From contig NC_039360.1 in assembly GCF_003573695.1 (NCBI RefSeq), positions 125,450,336 through 125,514,335 on the forward strand: a stretch of 64,000 nucleotides of DNA. The letters are read 5' to 3'. Below, piece after piece: positions 22,551-34,727 of this stretch. This DNA comes from Papaver somniferum (taxonomy: Eukaryota > Streptophyta > Magnoliopsida > Ranunculales > Papaveraceae). The notes under the pieces are model-generated. The model was not told the DNA's origin, did not search any database, and was given only the letters and a program-made list of their open reading frames with translations. Every line of letters begins with the position of its first letter. Position 1 is the stretch's first letter. The translations under genes were made by a program, and so were the position numbers.

Positions 22551-22917
22551 AGTGACGGTTTTTTCGACGTGTCCGTTTATTGGACCAACTCGGCAGAAAA
22601 GATCAACAGAATGACGGTTATTTGGGTTACCGGTGTCGGCGCAGAATTTTTCGTGAATTCTCCCCAAATAACTCATACTCATTACGCCTCGTTGTATACG
22701 TTCTTCAGCTCGCTTCGGATTGTATTCAACATAGCGCCTACATAAAGATAAATCTTCTTCTCTCGTGAACTATGTATGATTAATGAATGGTTAGGCCATT
22801 GTGTAGAAGATGATGAAGTTGGACAGAGTTTAAATGTATTTGTGTTGCGTAAAGAGTAAAAAGATACCATCCTTATATAGTTTAGAGTACCAACAACCCT
22901 ATTTTGTAGATGGCCGA

Positions 22918-23425
22918 CTATTATAATCGGTAGGTTAATAATTTAACTTCCGATCATAAAGTTGTCCCAATTTTTGTTTTCGCCAAAATCTCTATTTTTC
23001 GAATTTGGGAACTACTATAATCGGTAGGTTAATAATTGAAGATACACTCTGATTATGAAATTGTCCCAATTTTATTTTATTTTTGTCAAAATCTCCATTT
23101 TTTCGAATTTGGGAACTACTACAATCGGTAGGTTAATAATTTAACTTAACTTCCGACTATGAAGTTGTCCCAAAATTTATTTTTGCCAAAATCTCTATTT
23201 TTTTGAATTTGGGAACTACAATAATCGGTAGCATACGAACTTCACCAAACTTACGATTAATAAGTTGGAAAAAAAATCGAGATTGGGTCAGAGTAATCGG
23301 CAATCTCTGAAGTCATTTATGAACTTCACCTATCTACCGATTGCTCACGGCCCACAAGTTCCATTCCGAATTTTATTCTTTAACAATCGGTAGTTAAAAC
23401 CCCTACCTTAATTACCGATTGTAAA
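22918..23425. repeat. About 100-bp tandem repeats and an array of the motif AATCGGTAG
   Basis: Units beginning ACTA..A.AATCGG start at 22918, 23011, 23115 and 23215 (spacings 93, 104 and 100). Each carries AATCGGTAGGTTAATAAT, AAGTTGTCCCAA and GAATTTGGGAACTA. Further right the motif continues singly in both orientations (near 23295, 23335, 23390 and 23425), e.g. CTACCGATT and ACAATCGGTAG. It may be the body of a non-autonomous DNA transposon related to the adjacent MULE fragment; I could not find its ends. Confidence 0.65.
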
Positions 23426-23585
23426 AGGGCAATAAGGTAATCTCCAAAATTTAAGACATCCCACAACCGTTTCCATAGGTTGGGAATAAACTACTCGCCC
23501 CTAATTCTTTCAAAGTTGTCCCTAATGACGCCAGGATATTAAATGGCAACAAAATTGAATATATATCCACTAAGGTAGTATCTAT

Positions 23586-23765
23586 ATCTATCTTACAAAA
23601 ACAAATGGTTTTATAACCATCTGATGGGTGTAAAAGTGCATGTTAGGGCCATCAACGGCTCTTATTCTTCTTAGAATCTATCTTACAAAAACAAATGGTT
23701 TTGTAACCATTTGACGGGTATAAAAGTGCCTGTTAGGGGATCAACGACTCTTATTCTTCTTAGAA
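23586..23765. repeat. Recent 90-bp tandem duplication
   Basis: Two copies, 23586-23675 and 23676-23765, both start ATCTATCTTACAAAAACAAA and end CTTATTCTTCTTAGA. They differ at only a few positions. Confidence 0.85.
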
Positions 23766-24689
23766 TGGAAAACATAAATGGTGGCTGAGAATCATGCCCT
23801 CTTTTAAGCCCTAATCTGACGGCTTTTAGTAATTCAAACAAAAATTTATTTTCCGTTACGAACCAGAATTCAAAGCCATTAACCACTCATTATTCCTCGT
23901 TCATTAGGAATCAATTCTTATGGTTTCTGAAACGCTCATTCAAATGTTTGAGTATATAAACCACTCATTATTCCTCATTCCCTCTCGCAAGTACAACATC
24001 GATCCATCTCCACAGAAAGAAGTATTGATGTCTTCTTCTTTCTTTTGCAGGTATGTATCGGGTTCCTCTGTCTCTGACTCATGTACTTTCTTTTGTACAT
24101 TTTCACCATTTTATGAGTCGTTATTAACCTTCAATTCTGATTTAATCATGTCTGTCATGTTAACCCTCAGCGTATTTGTTTAATTGTCTGTGTTAGTGCA
24201 GATGTTTTTGTTTCTCTGACCCTCATTCGTTTGTTTTCGTTAGTTTTGGGTTCATTTGGTGAGTGAATTTGGGTTTTTGCTTATAGAGATGTATCATAAT
24301 ATTATTATCAAGTGACTGTTTGTGTACTGTTGTGTTTGATATAGTTTTATATTGCTAGCAAATAGGTATAAATTCATAGATCATTTTAGAAGCGCAATCT
24401 GTTAATCTCTTTTTTTTTAGCCAGTGCACAGTGTACTTTGAAAAACTTTGCCTTTTTTAATTGTGTGTATCAGCTACTTTTGTTGATTTGTCATTTGATT
24501 GCGGAGCTTAGGCGCGAACACTGCTAAATGTTATTTGGAAATCTCAAATTGCACAATTGTTCCTCAACTGCAAGGGCTAGGGGCTGGGTGAGATCGGGTG
24601 GACAAACTGATGGAGCATTATAGGATGACATCTTTAGCTTCTTTAGAATGAGAAGCAGGTATGAGATATACAAGTTTTATACATAGATT
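23766..24689. other. Intergenic, with a promoter-like and 5' UTR-like stretch
   Basis: GAGTATATAAACC (about 23949) resembles a TATA box. It is followed by a pyrimidine-rich leader and TTTTGCAGGTATGT. A second splice-like site lies at 24658 (GCAGGTATGAG). No convincing coding exon joins them. Confidence 0.25.
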
Positions 24690-25330
24690 TTTTCTTTTTT
24701 TTTTTTTGCTCGTTAAAGAAAGAATTTTATAGAAAGGAGAAAAAAGAATACAAACAATCCAAAAAACTCCCCGAGGTGGACGACCAATAGAACAAGGTTA
24801 CATAATGGACATAAATAGCTCAAACAAAAATAAAGAGCTCAAAAGAACCCAAAAACAAGGAACATCAATGAGTATCTAGAAAAAATAGCTGCCATGAGTT
24901 TGAGAATATAGAAAAAGTGTCCAATCCTTGAAAACAGAACTTAATCTATTTTGATATCTCTGATAACTTCTTGCTCCCCGAAAAGTTTGCTAGAAAGCAG
25001 GAAGTCTTCGCCAAAGCTGTTTACATGTATCCATGAAATGTTTGTTCTTCCAACTACTTAATACTTCTGGAACTGTACCGGGCAGAATGTTTTGTCTATT
25101 AGCACAGTTGAAGGAGTAATCTCAAATTTTTCGAACTGCATTGTAGTGAATAAATATGTGGTCTACAGTATGAAGGACTGAACTTGACACCTGCTTTGGA
25201 TGTGCACAGAAGTGTTTATTAATTCCTTAATTAAGAAGTTTTTGTGTGGGGGTGGTCGTTTGGTCATGGTGATATAAGATTCCTTTTCAGGTTCCTTCTA
25301 TGAGCAGGCACTCCAAAAGGGTGATTAATA
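24690..25330 (-). pseudogene. 3' end of a LINE (zf-RVT region and 3' UTR)
   Basis: A T-run at 24690-24710 is the A-tail of a minus-strand element. Reading into it gives CAHPKQVSSSVLHTVDHIF, KHFMDTCKQLWRRLP and SSVFKDWTLFLYS with interrupting stops, the pattern of the zf-RVT C-terminal region of plant L1 LINEs. RT and endonuclease are absent, so it is a 5'-truncated insertion. Confidence 0.5.
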
Positions 25331-25596
25331 GTATATTTTTAAATCTTGAATCTTTGATTTTATTGTTTCCCTTTTATTTGATCTTGAGTCGTGAAATGAT
25401 GTGTATGCTATTGGTGACCTGGGATGAATCTTGAATGGATGTTCGTTCTCATTTCTCATCCATGGTGCTTTTTTTTCTTTGTTTATTTATTTCTATGGTA
25501 TCCCATATCTGCTGTTTCGATTTCTTTCCAAATTCCAATTAACACTAAATTTTATACTTGTGGCAATACAATGTGCAGAGATCGGACACAATGTTG
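25331..25596 (+). other. Flank of Tat-A; possible exon start cut by the insertion
   Basis: A pyrimidine-rich stretch ends in AATGTGCAG at 25580, like a splice acceptor, and is followed by 16 bases before the Tat-A LTR begins. If it is an acceptor, the exon is interrupted by the retrotransposon. No partner was found at the right edge. Confidence 0.25.
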
Positions 25597-26511
25597 TGTA
25601 GATGGTGGATTTTCGACAAAGGGTAGAATTGTAAAACTATACTCCAGATTCGGCAACCAGATGAGTATTGAGACTCATGTCTCTCATTAAAGCATGAAAG
25701 CTCATGTCATAAATCTCTGACTGAGAAGGCTGTCTCTCAGAGTACGTGTAGATGTATAGTCTCTCAGCTGAGGTCACGACACATTTCATGAATACTGAGC
25801 AATTTCAGTAATTACTCGGGATCCGGCAATCAGATGAGTATCGAGACTCATGTCTCTGTGCATGAAAGCTCATGCCACCTCTGATGGAGAAAGTCTCTCA
25901 GAGAAGATGTAGATGTGTAGTCTCTTAGCTGAGGCCACGACACATCTCGTACTGTATAGAATCGAAAGATTGGACGGCTCCTAGACAGCATGTCTGCTAG
26001 TATAGAGCGACAACGTCTTCGGGATGTAGCCAAGTTTTCCCCGACTATGCAAGAGGAATATGACACTCCAACAAGTTCATATTGCTCAACCCTCAGATAA
26101 TTAATGCTTCTAGCCAGGAAGACCTTCTAGTATAGAGCCAACAATTAATTATCTTAAATCGTCTGAATATCCAGCAATATTCTACGAGCCATTATCTGAA
26201 TATTCAGCAATATTCTACGAGTCGTCAATTAATCGCCTGAATGTTCACCAATATTCTATGATTCCTCGTTATATTTCGTTATTTCAATATGTGGTTCTTC
26301 CCAGCAGAATTTCACAGGTTAGTAATAAATATTCAACGGAACAGGCATCTGGGCATCGAATAAGCCCTGACAAAATGGTGCAAGTGTAATTAGCAGATAA
26401 TACACAGACCAGCATTCTGAATGCACGAACGAGCATTTTAAAAATACGAACGAACGAGGAACCTATGCAAAATAAGAAGGGAAAATAATAATAATAAAAT
26501 ATTAAAAAAAA

Positions 26512-27560
26512 GCGCCAGGGGACTAGGCTCACCATCCGGCCAGTCATGCCGTGACTAGTCCCGCGCCCAATTTTATATTTTACCATATTTTTACTATTTT
26601 CATGATCTCATGAAAATCCTCTCGTTCGAGCAAATTTCCTTTATTTCAAAGAAATTATCTAAATCACATGATTTTATCAAAAAATAATAAAATTAGGGAA
26701 AGGTGTTGCGGGACCAAGCACCAGCCGGCCATGTCTTGGCCGTGGCCGGTCCCACACCTCACGTCTCCATTATTTTATCATTTCTTTCAAATTATGAAAA
26801 TTCCTTGATTTTATGAATTTCCCCTAAAATCATGAAAATTACCTAATTTCATGTATTTTTATCTAAATCACATGATTTTATCAAAAAAATAATAAAATTA
26901 GGGAAAGGTGTCGCGGGACCGCCGGCCGGCCGGTCATGCCTTGGACGTGGCCGGTCCCACACCTCACGTCCCATTATTTTATTATTCCTTCTCAAATTAT
27001 GAAAATTCCTTGATTTTATGAATTTTCCCTAAAATTACCTAATTTCATGTATTTTCTCTAAAATCATGGAAAATATCAAAAAAAAATTAGGAAAACTTGT
27101 CGGACCGGGCTCTAGCCTGTCGGCCATGCCCTAGCCGGTCCCACACGCCCTTTATTTTATTATTATTTGGTGTTTGGTTTCATGATTTCATGAAAACTCT
27201 CTGATTTCAACAAAATATCTTGGTTTTCAACAAATCCCTTTGATTTTATGAAAAATTATCTAAAATCATCAAAATTACATAAAATTGGGAAGAGTGCCTT
27301 GGAGCCCGCGCCCATTGGCTGGCCGGCCGGCCATGCCACGGCCATTGCCAGTCCCACACTCCCATTCCCTATTTTATATTTTAATTTATGTCTCTCATCT
27401 CATGGAAGTTCCCTAATTTCGCCGAACTCTCCAGTTTCATGGAATTTCCCTTAAATCAGAGAAAAATACATAAAATCACATAAAACGGGGAAAAGCATGT
27501 GGGACCGCGTGTCAGCCGGTCGGCCATGCCCTAGCCTTGGCCGGTCCCACACCTTGTGAT
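26512..27560. repeat. Six tandem units of about 195 bp with GC-rich inverted-repeat cores in the Tat-A LTR
   Basis: Cores begin near 26512, 26700, 26897, 27096, 27290 and 27487. Each has GGGACCG or a variant, then GGCCGGCC-rich text with CATGCC, then GGCCGGTCCCACAC. The flanks are AT-rich with TTTCATG/CATGAAAAT words. GGGACCGG...CCGGTCCC can fold on itself. The same series is present in the right LTR (48136-49180). Confidence 0.8.
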
Positions 27561-28848
27561 TCCTTGTTTATTTATTATTTTCATCATCTCATGTATTTTT
27601 GCCGGTTTCAGCAAAACCATGGATTTTGCATATTTTCTCCAAATGTTGCTCAAACGTGTACCAGAAAATATCAAAATTCTCAGGACTGAAACGTGAACAT
27701 TATGGTGACACAGGCACACCCCCTTGACCTACCAAGGGTGACCCTGAGGCTTGAAAACAGCTGGTCCCGCATGTTTTAATGATTTTAACCTAATTTGCTC
27801 AGTTGCTCATATTAGGTTCGAACTCTTTCCAAACAATTGGAAGTTCGCTCAAACGACCATCTACTGGTCCCACGACCATCAAGAGACGGCCTCATGATCT
27901 CTTGGTCGGCACCTCATGTTTTCTACATCAGGTTTTATGATTTGTTGCTCACACGAGCATTATTTCAGTAAATGATTAAATCAACATTTAATCATTCTTT
28001 CACCAACTGGTCCTCAAGAGACTTTGGTATTTTTGCCCATTCGAGCATTTGGGCATTATATGGTGAACCTGTCATCTCATGTAGCCGGTCCCGTGTTGAT
28101 TTGCAATAAATCATCATTTCGGTAAAATTATGGTTTTGAATCCAGAGCTCTGCAGAAACGTGATTCTGTGCAGATTCGAACACTCTGATAATTTTATGTT
28201 GATTACATGATTGATATTCATATATATTTTGCTCGAATCAGCAGTCAGTAACTTAAATTAACATTTTATTTGGTCCATCTACCAACAATTCATCAAAAGA
28301 ACAATATTTATTCAAACTAGTAATATTTGCTCGAACCAGCAATATTCGCTTGAACCGGAAATATTTACTTAATTAGCAATATTCTCCCAGACTAGCAATA
28401 TTTTCTCAAATCAAAGAATATTGGTTCAACTATCAATATTCAACAATTTAGAAACACAGTTTTGCTCGTCTTAGGTTATGATGATACCTCGTCTCAGCAG
28501 ACACATTAAATTCCTGAGTTTCGGAACATTTGGTAATCATGTTCAACTCAGCAATACATGGACTCATCTTCCCATAAAGTCAGCAACTGACTCCACAATC
28601 ACGAGATTTCAATCGTGTCATATGGGGGATACTAACTAGGGTTTTGGTCTGGCGGTGTGTGTTCACCCACGATGAGAATGTGAGCAAGTCGTGCAATCAG
28701 TTGGAAGAGTCAGCAAAGTAGTGGGTGGAAAGTTAACCAAGTCTCCGCACGATGAGTAATTGGTTTTAACATAATTTCCCCATTTCCCATTTTCTGATTC
28801 CAGCAACTGTCACACTTCATGGGATCATGGTGTTTTCAACTCCGGCAT

Positions 28849-28856
28849 TATAAAAT
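28849..28856 (+). promoter_or_regulatory. TATA box of the Tat-A left LTR
   Basis: TATAAAAT about 450 bp before the LTR end; the counterpart in the right LTR is at 50480-50487. Confidence 0.5.
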
Positions 28857-29308
28857 GTCTCTGAATCCTGATTGAAGAGGAGAAGTTTTCGAACACTCGA
28901 ACAACATTCGCCAAGACGAGCAATTTCTCATTAAAGTTCATATAGACAATCTTTCGTCTACACGAACTCACAGAAATTACTCTCAATTGAGCAAAATTCA
29001 ATCATTCAGAGCATTTTCACGCTGAATTACAACACACATACAATCTCAGATCACCATTGATATCATGCATTTCTCAGCTTCCCTCCTACAGATCAACCCA
29101 TCCTCTCTTGTGACCGAATTGACTCTGCAATGACCATTTTTCTTGGTTTACGCCGGGGTCTTATAGATTGATCTCTCGAACTTAAAACACTCCCTTCTTG
29201 CAGTGCATCTGTGTGAGGTTCAACATTTCGCTCGGTTCAAGGAGTCTCCACACGGTCGACTCTTCAATTCCGTAAAAACCAGCAAATCGTTTTCCCCCAC
29301 TCACAGAT

Positions 29309-29325
29309 TGGCGACCACAGTGGGA
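29309..29325 (+). other. Tat-A primer binding site
   Basis: TGGCGACCACAGTGGGA starts 3 bp after the LTR end. It is of the Tat/Ogre type that primes from a tRNA-Arg-like sequence. The identical site follows the right LTR at 50941-50957. Confidence 0.75.
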
Positions 29326-29362
29326 GATTAATCTCTCGGATGCAATCTCACTATTTCACAAT

Positions 29363-32083
29363 ATGGCCGGTCTTAGGTCTGGGTTAGTTACAGGTTCCAA
29401 CACAAACGAAGCTAGTACTAGCAACAACAACAATGACAATCAGAATATCCCGGAAACGATTCCGACCTCCAACACTGACGGTGGTGACATTACTCCTCCT
29501 CATGCTGAAGGTCATCCCCTGTTCGGTCGACACCCTGAAGAAGTCAGAGGAAATCCACCACCTACCATTGGTGATCTTATCAAAGTGCAGGAGACTCTCG
29601 CAAAGAATCGAACGAACATGGCTGCTACACAGAAGGAGCTGTGTAATTATCTCAAAACTATTACTGATAAGATGACAGAGAAGACTCAAGAAAAGGGAAA
29701 ACATAAGGATAAATCCTCAGATGTTGTTGATCCTGAAGTAATCCCAATCCATACAGTGGATGATGATGAAACTGGCAAAGCTGCAGATTCATCAGCAAAG
29801 GAACCATCAGATTTCATTACTCGGGAAGACGTGGAGCGCCTTCTGGAGAACTGTGGAAAAGACAAGACATCACATGTCCATCGTCACCAACCTCCTTATC
29901 CTGCCGCTACGTAGAGGATTCCCCTTCCAAAAGGTTACATTTATCCAACTTTCACTCTGTATGACGGAACTGGAAATGCTCGAGAACATGTCTCTCGCTT
30001 TCTCGAAGCCTTGGGAGAGCATGAACATAACCATGTTGTTCGTCTCAAAGAGTTTTCAAAATCCTTGAAAGGCAGAGCATACACCTGGTACAACAACATC
30101 GCACCGGGGACTATCAATAATTGGGGAGAAATGATCAACGCCTTCTACAGGAAGTACTTTTTCGTGTCAGAGCAAGTCACTCTTTCTGATCTTGGAAGAA
30201 TGTTCCAGAGGGTCAGTGAAAATCCCAATGATTACGTGAAAAGATTCAAAGTCCAGGCCCTGGACTGTCATGACCCAAATGTCACAGAGCAGCAGATGGT
30301 AGATTTGTGTATCAACGACATGCTACCGGTCTACAGAGCTCTACTGGAGAATCTTCGATTCCAGACTTTCTCAGAACTTCACGAAGCCGTGAAGAGAGCA
30401 GCAACCACTGCATCTGCTCTGTTAGAAAGAACAAAGTCCACAAAGACTGAGGAATCCCGTGACACTCGAGGAAGCAGACGCCTGATAAACAAGCAGTACA
30501 ACCTGCAGTCCTCTACAAACGTTGTTGCAGAAGGGAGCAAGCGCAAGGCTGAATCCCCGAACAAGCATGTTGCAGCTCCTCCAAAGACGCAAAAGAAGGA
30601 AAAACCAGAGACACATGCTCCTGGCCAACGCACAGAAGCTCCTGATGATGCACCTGATTTTCCTCTCCCCATTGGAGAAGTGCTCGAACTATTAGACGCC
30701 TGGATCCAAGATGGTGCAATCAAATTTCCATATGTCAGGAGAGACCCAACTGAGGAAGACATGGAAAATCCTCGTTACTGCCGATTACACAGGTTCGTCA
30801 ATCACACCACAAGTAGCTGCAAAGTTTTGAAACGCATATTCAGGGAAAAAGTTGAGTCAGGAGAACTTAACCTTGGAGACGAAGGAGTACAAAGAGATCC
30901 TCTTCCTGTCAGGACTTTCTCCATTTCTGAAGCACCAGTCAAGGAAGCGGTTCAGTCACTGATAGAGCATGTCTGTGAATTGCTCTATCTGTCAAAAGCA
31001 CAAAGGGGAGACATGTTCACAGCTTTGAACCACATAGTGACTGGGAAACGCCTATTGATTCCAGAAGTACCTTCTGAACCTTTAACCACCGACAAAGAAA
31101 CGTATGACTGGGGACTGCTCACCACCGTGCATATTAAAGGAAATGATTTTAACAAAGCATTCGTTGATGTCGGCACCGCTGTCAACATCATCCCTTTAAA
31201 AACTCTCGGAGCTGCTGGCATTACTCGACAAGAGGCTACTCATGCTCCCATAACAATCAGGGACCACGAAGGAATCTCCAGAGATGCATACTGCTTCATC
31301 ATTCTCAAAGTCACAGATAATTTGGTCTGCACTGAGACCAAGTTTTACATAATTCGAGAAGATCCTGGATATGATATGATCCTTGGAAGAACTTGGATTC
31401 ATGCTGGAAGGGTAATTTCAAAGCTTTCAACACGCTCTGTCGTCGACAAAGACTCCAAGTTTGAAGAGGAAACAGAGGACACCCCACCGTTCGAGCATCT
31501 GGAGGAAGTAAAAACCTTGATGGGACTTACGCAAGAACCTGGGGAAAATCCACATACCTTTGTCAAAAGGTTTCGAGCTCAGGCAAGTCTTATTCCTTTT
31601 CGTGCTCCAATATTACCAATGTTCAAATATGATGCTTTGATTCAAGGACTTCTCCCTACAAACGATTTAGCAATTACCAAAAGTTATGAATGGAAAACTT
31701 CACCCCGCCAATATTATATCCAATGGTTGATTTCAGAGCTTCTCCAAGTTGTTCATTCTATCAAGAGGTTCATTGTTAAAGACCTGGCTAAGCACGACAG
31801 ACAATATGCTGGGTACTCTCCTCTACATGGGTGCCCATACGTGCCACAATCATGGAATCAGCAAAAGATATTCAAGGCGCGAACTACTCAGCCGAACAAA
31901 TTCGAGGAAGGGAATTTGGTTCTCAAGGCGGCTAAACGAGATCTCCACTCCGAAAGGAGCTCCAATTGGGAAGGACCATTTATGGTTGCTAAGTCCATAA
32001 CTGGAGGATACTACAAATTGGTCAACACGGATGGCAGAACCCTGCCAGTAATTCACGGGAATTGGCTTAAGGCGTTTGTCTGA
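29363..32083 (+). pseudogene. Tat-A gag, protease, extra gag-like segment and integrase C-terminus in one frame
   Basis: The frame is 907 codons with a single in-frame stop (TAG, 29912-29914, codon 184). Residues 1-183 are a Ser/Thr/Asn-rich N-terminus starting MAGLRSGLVTG. After the stop comes the retrotransposon gag domain (FTLYDGTGNAREHVSRFLEA, LKGRAYTWYNNI). A CRLHRFVNHTTSSC element (CX2HX4HX4C, about 30779-30820) replaces the usual zinc knuckle. Next is an aspartic protease-like domain (FVDVGTAVNIIP near 31160, DMILGRTWIHA near 31374), whose active-site triplet is Asp-Val-Gly rather than Asp-Ser/Thr/Gly-Gly. Where RT should follow there is instead a second gag-like stretch (EPGENPHTFVKRFRAQAS). 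The tail has the integrase GPF/Y module (NWEGPFMVAKSITGGYYKLV). RT, RNase H and the integrase core are absent. Confidence 0.85.
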
Positions 32084-34722
32084 AATTATTGGGTATTTGT
32101 GGTACTGAGCGTTTGAGCACTCATGATGTTTGGATTTGGCATTTAGGATTTTCTTTCATTGTATTTCAATTCCTCAAAAACGTTTGCAATACTTGCAATC
32201 AGTATTTGAATTCAGCAATTTATCAAAAATTCAGTTCACTTTACTTAAAGGAAAATCTCAATCAAATCCAAAAGAAAATCCTTAACCATCTAGCAATCCA
32301 AAACCAGCTAATATCAAAACCCAAATGAAAACCTCACATCTCTCAGAAGTTCATAAATTCATGGGATTATGGAAAGGAAACTAAAGAAAACCATCGAAGA
32401 AAGATTTTTGCTCCTCTGCCTCCTCCAAGACTTTCAGAGCCGCCTTTTTCACCTCCAGCTTCCTGGTTAGATCAGCAACTTCATTCATCTTCTTCAACAC
32501 GGCATCACTGGTAGGGAAGGGAACATCTCCATTTACTTCTTTCCTGATAACTTCAAGTCTTTGACGGAGCCACTTCAGATTGAAGCCAAGATCTTCAGCA
32601 TTCTTCAAGTTGTATTCCTAATCAAAGAGTACATCTTGAGTAACAACATTTCTGGCAGTAATCCGGATATCGTCTATGACACGCAAGATAGCCTCCACTT
32701 GTTTCGTCAGAAAATAACTGCATTCTGGATCCCGAGTGACAACAATGTGTCCATACATTTCCCACAGTTCGTTGTACATAGCAGCATATCCGATGGAACG
32801 CTAAATCCTCCAACAAGCTGGTGATACGGGAGTAACTCACCAAATTGAGGATCAAAGGAAATCCCTGCAGTCGGATACTCATGCACTATCATCTGGTTCT
32901 CAACTACTGGAGCAGCATCGGTGATCATAGAGACAATTTCAGAAGAAGTAGCTTCTGCTATTTCGGGTTCGGGTTCCACCGTCTGAGGCACAATTAGAGT
33001 TTCTTCTACCTCCACAACATCAACGACCAACACTTCATCATCTTGAGGCACAGATATGGAAGTCTTGTCACCGACAACTCCTGGATTTCCTAAACCATCA
33101 TTACTGGATTCATAATTCCCAACTTCGTTATTCGGCACCTAATGCGAAGATTACATGGGATTAGAATGATTCAAGGATGGAAATCCAATACGATTATAAA
33201 ATTAAGAAAGTAATTGAACTAACATCATCTAAGTTCCTTATCATGCATCTAAGATGTGTACAAGTAGCATCAAAGTCATGAAACACGTTTTCAAAGAAAC
33301 TCAGCTGATGAAATTTTACACTACCCTGTGTTCAATGACGAACTGGGAGCAATTGGTATGGATTCTAGAGTTGGGTCATATACCATTCTCTTCGTATGGA
33401 AGTCCTCTACAACATGTCAACATTTCATGGAAATTGGGAGAATGAGCTAGGATCTGTGGTCAAAACATCGGGCAACATGCAATCTGAAAAAGTTCTGAAA
33501 GTCTCCTGGAAGTTTACTATTTCGTCTTTTTCAGGCCCTACACGTGCTCAAAACTTAAAAGGCTTCTTCAATAAAGCTTGTAAATTTCCTGGGATTCAGG
33601 ATACATATGCATATATTGACAATCCGACTCCAGATGAAGATTTTACGACGTTTTTGGTAAAAAACTGGGTTCTGAATTTTCTGACGACGAAGTTCGACCA
33701 AGTTTTTTCATATATACACATAGATTTTCATTCATTCATTCACAAATCAGAACTTTCATACTTCTATGAAGAGGGTAAAGGGTATATACTTACTTTGGAG
33801 GTCTCCGAAGTACTCAAGGAATTATGATCGTCCGTATTAACGACAAGGGGTTCATTACTTCTATTTGGCTCCGAATCTTTGGAAGCGCCTTCATCTATAT
33901 TCTCAGAGGAAGGTCGAACATCAGAACTTTACGCCTCCATGATGACATCCTCCTGAACATATTATCAAGTAATTAGCATCTTCACATGAAACTTTTATGT
34001 CCGATGGTAAAGGAAATTACTCACGACGACTTCTTCTTCAACGCTCAAATCAGAAGTCGTCTTCCCATCAGCAGAGAATCGATGACCGTCAATACTAGAC
34101 GGAGCAAAGTCCTGTAACCAAATAACAAATATTGGTTTTGAGATCCTGATAATGCGGATGGAAGAAGTCACAGCGAAAAAATATCAACAACTCACCAAAA
34201 AGGCGACTGGGGACTTTATGGTGTTGGGAAACAACTTGCAATTCTTGCTCCTGCCTTCTCCACCGTGGGCAATTGCCTCCGCCTTCGAGAAATTCACTTC
34301 AATTCGAGGTCTCACAGCACGACCCTCCTGCAAAAGAAATTGATGTAGTAATTAAAGACGATTATACGAGTTGTATGAGGAATATGCAAAAGAATACATA
34401 CCGGTGAACCTTCTGGAGATGTCTTTCGTTTGTCACCACCATAAATATTCCTTAGTCTGGGATGAGAGGCACTCATCTCAGAAGAATGGGGGGTCCTTCA
34501 CTAAAGGTTGGGAGGCCTTCACATAATCATTAAGACGCTCAAGCTGCAGATCCTAGAATTCCATGTAACCTGGAGTCACGTACGTGGTTCGATCAATACA
34601 AGGGAACCAATAGGAGCTCCCTTCATCATGTGTGTGATCTAAAAAATTCTTAAGTTGTTCCACTGATGGTCTTCTCCTTCTGAAGGTTGGAGCACATTGG
34701 TCCATACCCATCTGACGGTCGG

Positions 34723-34727
34723 TTCTG
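34723..34727. repeat. Target site duplication TTCTG of element N2 (partner 44394-44398)
   Basis: TTCTG directly precedes the left N2 LTR and directly follows the right one. It fixes both boundaries and marks the cut within a PMD codon run. Confidence 0.9.

Larger units (their letters stand above)
25597..29305 (+). repeat. Tat-A left LTR
   Basis: The LTR is 3709 bp, from TGTAGATGGTGG to CCCACTCACA, with a 3-bp gap to the primer site. A near-duplicate of about 170 bp lies at its start (25645-25815 against 25816-25970). Six GC-rich tandem units lie at 26512-27560 and a TATA box at 28849. Short AATATT words alternate with GCTCGAAC near 28310-28440. Confidence 0.85.

Noticed and set aside
29912..29914. 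Programmed readthrough of the gag TAG
   Set aside because: The context after the stop (AGGATT) does not match the known CARYYA-type readthrough signal, and the element is otherwise defective; a C-to-T mutation is simpler.
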